A stretch of DNA of 64,000 nucleotides from Alkalinema sp. FACHB-956 (GTDB taxonomy: Bacteria > Cyanobacteriota > Cyanobacteriia > Leptolyngbyales > Leptolyngbyaceae), in the NCBI RefSeq assembly GCF_014697025.1, contig NZ_JACJRC010000009.1, positions 62,001 through 126,000 on the forward strand, given 5' to 3'. The translations under genes and the position numbers were made by a program. The stretch's first letter is position 1, and every line of letters starts with the position of its first letter. Under the pieces are notes generated by a model, which had not been told where the DNA came from, did not search any database, and saw nothing but the letters and a program-made list of their open reading frames with translations. This document shows positions 60,103 through 64,000 of the stretch, one piece after another.

Positions 60103-60271
60103 AGCCCAAGCTGATACACCAGCGTAATCTTCGGGCCAGTGATCGTGCGTCCCAATTGACTGCAACGATTGATTGCAACTGTTGCAAACTCTTAATTTTT
60201 ACGATCATCCCCCCCAAACTGCAAAACACAGGTTGAAATGTAGAAAGAAGACCTGTGCAGAGGACAACGGT

Positions 60272-62806
60272 ATGCGAGCAGTATTGATGGCTGGAGGTTC
60301 AGGAACTCGGCTACGCCCCCTCACCTGTGATTTACCCAAACCGATGGTGCCGATCCTGAATCGCCCGATCGCGGAGCATATCGTTAATCTGCTGAAACAC
60401 CACGGCATCACCGAAATCATCGTCACGCTGCACTACCTACCTGACCTACTGCGCGATTACTTCCAAGATGGCAGCGATTTTGGCGTTCAGATGATTTATG
60501 CCGTCGAAGAAGATAAACCCCTAGGAACAGCGGGTTGCGTCAAAAATATTTCAGAATTGCTGGACGAAACCTTTATCGTCATCAGTGGTGATAGCGTTAC
60601 CGATTTTGATCTCCAAGCCGCGATCGCCTTTCACCATCAGCGACAGGCAAAAGCCACACTCGTCCTGACCCATGTGCCCAATCCCTTGGAATTTGGCGTC
60701 GTGATTACCGATGAAACAGGACGCATCCGCCGCTTCTTGGAAAAACCATCGACGAGTGAAATTTTTTCCGACACCGTAAATACGGGAATTTATATCCTGG
60801 AACCAGAGGTTTTAGATTATTTGCCAGGGGATTGTGAAACAGATTTTTCAAAGGATCTCTTTCCCCTGCTCCTCGAAAAAGATGAGCCGATGTATGGCTA
60901 CGTGGCGGATGGCTATTGGTGTGATGTTGGCCACTTGGATGCCTACCGGGAAGCGCAATACGCGGCCCTCTCCCAACAGGTGAAACTGCAAATCGACTAC
61001 ACCTGCCGATCGCCGGGAATTTGGGTGGGTGAAGACACTTGGATTGATCCCAGTGCACGGCTGGAAGCACCGGTGTTGATTGGCAATAACTGCCGAATTG
61101 GGTCGCGGGTTTACGTGGAAGCGGGGACGATCGTCGGGGATAACGTGATTGTCGGATCGGATGCCGATCTGAAACGCCCGATCATTTGGAATGGCTCTGT
61201 GATTGGAGAAGAAGCCCATTTACGGGCCTGTGTCCTAGCGCGGGGGGTGCGGGTGGCCCGTCGTGCCCATGTTTTGGAAGGGTCGATCGTCGGCCCCCTC
61301 TGCACGATCGGCGAAGAAGCCAAAATCAGCCCCAATATCCGCATTTGGCCCAGCAAAGATGTGGAACCGGGGGCCACACTGAACAGCAACCTGATTTGGG
61401 GCTATACGGCCCACCGCAACCTATTTGGGCAGCGGGGGGTGGCGGGCATTGCCAATGTGGACATCATTCCGGAATTTGCGGTGAAATTGGGTGCGGCCTA
61501 CGGGTCTACCCTGAAGCCGGGATCGCAAGTCACGGTTTCGCGGGATCAACGCAGCATTTCCTGGATGGTGTCGCGATCGCTGATTGCAGGGTTAATGTCC
61601 GTGGGCATTAATGTGCAGAACTTAGAAGCGACGGCGATTCCCGTATCCCGATCGGTGGTGCCGATTCTGGGTGTGGCGGGGGGCATCCATGTGCGGTTTG
61701 ATCCAGAGCGATCGAACTACATCTTGATTGAATTTCTCGATGATAAAGGCATCAATATTTCCAAAGTCATGGAAAAGAAAATTGAAGGTGCTTTTTTCAA
61801 GGAAGATTTTCGCCGTGCTTCGATTACGGAAATTGGCAATGTGGTGGAAGTGAACCATGCCCTGGATATCTACAGTCGCGTCTTTTCCCAAAACCTCAAT
61901 GTACAAGTGCTGCAACACAGCGGTGGCAAGGTTGTGATTGACTATGCCTATGCTGTTTCGGGGGCGGTTCTGCCGCAGTTGTTAGCGAAGTTTGGCTGTG
62001 ATGCGGTGGTGCTGAATGCGAGTTTGACCCAAAATGCCCCCACCCAGGCCGATCGGGAAACCCTGCTCAACCAACTGGGCCATGTGGTGGAAGCGTTGCG
62101 GGCCACCTTTGGGGTGCAGGTTTCGGCCAATGGGGAATTGCTGGTGCTGGTCGATGAAACGGGAAGTCCCATCCGTGGGGAAACGCTAACGGCATTGGTG
62201 GTGGAACTGATGTTAAATGCCTATCCTCGCAGTGCCGTGGTGGTTCCGGTGCAAACCTCCAGCGCGATCGAAGATATTGCCCGTCGCCATGACGCCCAAG
62301 TGATCCGTACCAAGGCCAATCCAACAGCTTTAATGGAAGCCTGCTATAACAATTCCAATGTTGTCTTAGGCGGCAGTGGCGATATGGGTTTTATTTTTCC
62401 GCAGCTCCATCCCGGCTTTGATGCGATGTTTTGCATTGCCAAGTTGATTGAGTTATTGACGATGCAGGAACGAACCCTGGGGGAAATCCGGGCCTCCTGT
62501 CCCCGCATCACCCACAAAACCTATACGGTGCGCTGTCCCTGGGGCATGAAAGGTTCGTTAATGCGCCATTTGGTGGAAACCCACGCCAATGATGATTTGG
62601 AATTAATCGACGGGGTCAAGATTTTCAATAACCAGCATGACAGTTGGGTGTTGGTCTTGCCGGATGCCAGCGAACCCCAGATTCATATTTGTGCCAATGG
62701 CCGCGATCGGGCTTGGGTGGATGAGACGCTGCGGGAATATCGCTTGCAAGTGCAGGAATTTGTGATTCAGCAGCAGGGCATCGAAGAGAGTCGGCAAGTT
62801 GTTTAA
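60272..62806 (+). CDS. Mannose-1-phosphate guanylyltransferase fused to degenerate phosphomannomutase
   Basis: An 844-aa cytoplasmic protein. The nucleotidyltransferase half (about residues 1-230) has the signature [13 protein letters not shown] at 6-18, [10 protein letters not shown] and the Lys in FLEKPST. A left-handed beta-helix with hexapeptide repeats follows (about 250-370). The rest is a phosphohexomutase fold, but the phosphoserine loop (TASHNP in active enzymes) reads GGIHVRFDP, and the metal loop (DGDADR) reads GGSGDMGF, so mutase activity is unlikely. Related fusions are common in cyanobacteria, annotated as mannose-1-phosphate guanylyltransferase. ATG at 60272 begins the standard MRAVLMAGG; the frame runs further upstream without support. 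Confidence 0.85.
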   Translation: MRAVLMAGGSGTRLRPLTCDLPKPMVPILNRPIAEHIVNLLKHHGITEIIVTLHYLPDLLRDYFQDGSDFGVQMIYAVEEDKPLGTAGCVKNISELLDETFIVISGDSVTDFDLQAAIAFHHQRQAKATLVLTHVPNPLEFGVVITDETGRIRRFLEKPSTSEIFSDTVNTGIYILEPEVLDYLPGDCETDFSKDLFPLLLEKDEPMYGYVADGYWCDVGHLDAYREAQYAALSQQVKLQIDYTCRSPGIWVGEDTWIDPSARLEAPVLIGNNCRIGSRVYVEAGTIVGDNVIVGSDADLKRPIIWNGSVIGEEAHLRACVLARGVRVARRAHVLEGSIVGPLCTIGEEAKISPNIRIWPSKDVEPGATLNSNLIWGYTAHRNLFGQRGVAGIANVDIIPEFAVKLGAAYGSTLKPGSQVTVSRDQRSISWMVSRSLIAGLMSVGINVQNLEATAIPVSRSVVPILGVAGGIHVRFDPERSNYILIEFLDDKGINISKVMEKKIEGAFFKEDFRRASITEIGNVVEVNHALDIYSRVFSQNLNVQVLQHSGGKVVIDYAYAVSGAVLPQLLAKFGCDAVVLNASLTQNAPTQADRETLLNQLGHVVEALRATFGVQVSANGELLVLVDETGSPIRGETLTALVVELMLNAYPRSAVVVPVQTSSAIEDIARRHDAQVIRTKANPTALMEACYNNSNVVLGGSGDMGFIFPQLHPGFDAMFCIAKLIELLTMQERTLGEIRASCPRITHKTYTVRCPWGMKGSLMRHLVETHANDDLELIDGVKIFNNQHDSWVLVLPDASEPQIHICANGRDRAWVDETLREYRLQVQEFVIQQQGIEESRQVV

Positions 62807-63178
62807 TCTTTAACCAGGGGTGGAATGATTAATACCAAATTGATTTATCAATGCGACAGATCCGATCCCCCCTACCCTCCTGAAAAAGGAGGGAATTCAG
62901 TCAGATTCTTTCAAAGTTCCCCTTATTAAGGGAGATTTTTGGGGATCGTTATGGGTTGCAATCACAAATTAATTGGGTATGACCAATTGAAAAAGCGGCC
63001 CATGGCTGTCGCAACTTTCATCGCAACTTTTCAGTAGTCGCTGAGTCATAGCTTGTAGGTAGCAATATCTGGCCCGATCCCCCTCAGAACGCTCTACCTC
63101 AGAACGCTCTACCTCAGAACGCTAGAACCCTGAAAATGCTAGGACACTGAAAACGCTAGGACCCTTTGAAAATCTGCT
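62807..63178. other. Intergenic region with MITE copy B and a 16-bp tandem array
   Basis: Holds the MITE-like element at 62832-62980, then at 63085-63125 nearly three copies of the 16-base unit CTCAGAACGCTCTACC, and two copies of an AAAACGCTAGGAC-like sequence up to the serpin start. No gene was found. Confidence 0.7.
62832..62980. mobile_element. MITE-like element, copy B
   Basis: 149 bases with imperfect 15-base terminal inverted repeats, ATACCAAATTGATTT and AAATTAATTGGGTAT. Inside is the same core as copy A (62864-62947): GATCCCCC ... GGGGATC with two hairpins. The first hairpin is CCCTCC/GGAGGG where copy A has CCCCCC/GGGGGG, a compensatory pair change. It carries no reading frame of its own. 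Confidence 0.7.
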
Positions 63179-64000
63179 ATGACTTCCCATCCCTCTACCC
63201 TACTCAGTACCGCACTCCTGACCCTTTGGTTGGGGGTTGGCATGGTCAGTTGTTCCCAGGCTGCGCCCATCCCATCGCTGCCGGGTTCTCCGTCCAGTAT
63301 GCCGCGCCCATCCCAAGCCAGCCCCACCCGCCCCGTTGCCAGCCCATCCCCCACGCCCTCGACGCCTGCAAAACCCGTGAATCCCAAACTCATCGCTGCG
63401 AACAACCGCTTTAGCTTCAATCTATTGGCTGCCGTGCGGCAACAGGATCGATCGCGCAATGTGTTTATTTCGCCTTCCAGCGTAGCGATCGCGCTGTCGA
63501 TGCTGTACAACGGAGCTGCTGGGGAAACTCAAAAGGCGATGGCAGAAGCATTACAACTGCAAGACTTAAGCCTAGACGCAGTAAACGCAGCTAATGAGAC
63601 GTTGAAAACGCGACTGGAATCGGATAATGCTAAGGTCAAGTTAACGATCGCTAATTCCCTCTGGCTCAAGCAGGGCATGACATTTAACCCGGAATTTCTC
63701 AGCCGTAATCAGAGGTTTTATCAGGCTAAAGTTGCATCCTTGGATTTTGCCGATCCCCAATCGCCACAGGTGATGAATAACTGGGTGAAACGCAATACCA
63801 ACGGACGGATTGAAAAAATCGTCGATCGGCTCAATCCCCAAGATGTGTTGTATTTGATGAATGCGATTTACTTCAAAGGGAGTTGGGAAAAACCATTTAA
63901 CAAACAACAGACGCGGGAGCAGCCGTTTCGGCTAGCCAATGGTCAAACCAAACCGCATCCGATGATGCAGCAGTTTGGTAAGTATTCCTATGCCGAAACG
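63179..64000 (+). CDS. Serpin-family lipoprotein, 3' truncated by the window
   Basis: 274 codons are visible and the frame is open at the right edge. An N-terminal lipoprotein signal (GVGMVSC, lipid Cys at residue 25) is followed by a Pro/Ser/Thr linker (about 26-68). Then comes a serpin fold: FSFNLLAAVRQ, VFISPSSVAIALSMLYNGA near 94-112, IANSLWLKQG, MNNWVKRNTNGRIEKIV and YLMNAIYFKGSWEKPF near 229-244. The reactive-centre loop lies beyond the window, so the target protease and whether it is inhibitory cannot be told. Bacterial serpins are rare, and lipid anchoring would put this one on the periplasmic or outer surface. Confidence 0.88.
   Translation, partial: MTSHPSTLLSTALLTLWLGVGMVSCSQAAPIPSLPGSPSSMPRPSQASPTRPVASPSPTPSTPAKPVNPKLIAANNRFSFNLLAAVRQQDRSRNVFISPSSVAIALSMLYNGAAGETQKAMAEALQLQDLSLDAVNAANETLKTRLESDNAKVKLTIANSLWLKQGMTFNPEFLSRNQRFYQAKVASLDFADPQSPQVMNNWVKRNTNGRIEKIVDRLNPQDVLYLMNAIYFKGSWEKPFNKQQTREQPFRLANGQTKPHPMMQQFGKYSYAET

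Overview
The window is a stretch of cyanobacterial chromosome. The evidence is the very frequent GCGATCGC / CGATCG octamers (HIP1-like) both inside and between genes, a canonical phytochrome operon, beta-carboxysome shell genes, a BicA bicarbonate transporter, a MenG-type methyltransferase and XisH/XisI proteins. The mix (phytochrome, xisHI, a NACHT ATPase, many dispersed and tandem repeats) suits a filamentous, Leptolyngbya-like species better than a streamlined unicellular one, but that is an impression. No rRNA, tRNA, CRISPR array, transposase or prophage block was found.

Layout. 0-7.7 kb: end of a Ca/Na antiporter, small cyanobacterial proteins, a PHP phosphoesterase followed by a xisH-xisI pair that is flanked by a degraded copy of the PHP gene tail, a PIG-L deacetylase, a glycosyltransferase, menG and a 1-Cys peroxiredoxin. 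8-20 kb: a parvulin foldase, a type-I-secretion ABC exporter, a peptidoglycan-binding muramidase without a visible signal peptide, a retropepsin-like protease, a response regulator with a giant CBS-PAS-GAF histidine kinase, and an alanine-rich heptad-repeat lipoprotein. 21-32 kb: an S9 peptidase, an RNA-binding protein and the outer-membrane cluster purC-bamA-lpxC-fabZ-lpxA-lpxB (all minus strand). 32-40 kb: J-domain protein, DUF4112, glutathionyl-hydroquinone-reductase-like protein, an HTH-NACHT STAND ATPase with a helically phased AAGTCA array in its upstream region, a B12 radical SAM protein, a methyltransferase and two small membrane proteins. 40.8-46.8 kb: a light-signalling block with a degenerate receiver protein, then cph1, rcp1 and a hybrid kinase. 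46.9-53.7 kb: carotenoid-desaturase-like flavoprotein, TPM protein, DUF2470, a GT4 glycosyltransferase bracketed by two near-identical 119-bp structured elements, and a three-gene carboxysome-shell (CcmK) satellite locus. 54-64 kb: Na+/H+ antiporter plus BicA, a MITE-like repeat (two copies), CrcB, a DUF2887/Rpn-like protein, a nucleotidyltransferase fused to a degenerate phosphomannomutase, and a serpin cut by the window end.

How the genes work together. bicA with the Na+/H+ antiporter and the CcmK proteins serve inorganic-carbon uptake and fixation: the antiporter can restore the Na+ gradient that BicA uses. The lpx/fabZ/bamA cluster makes and assembles the outer membrane. cph1-rcp1 plus the hybrid kinase form a red/far-red phosphorelay.

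The most distinctive signals not explained by ordinary genes are (1) the twin 119-bp five-way-junction elements around the GT4 gene, (2) the eight AAGTCA motifs at about 10-bp spacing upstream of the HTH-NACHT gene, (3) the pseudo-receiver with Glu in place of the phosphoacceptor Asp next to the phytochrome operon, and (4) the habit of this genome of carrying a private 9-18 bp tandem repeat in many of its intergenic regions, sometimes spilling into coding sequence.
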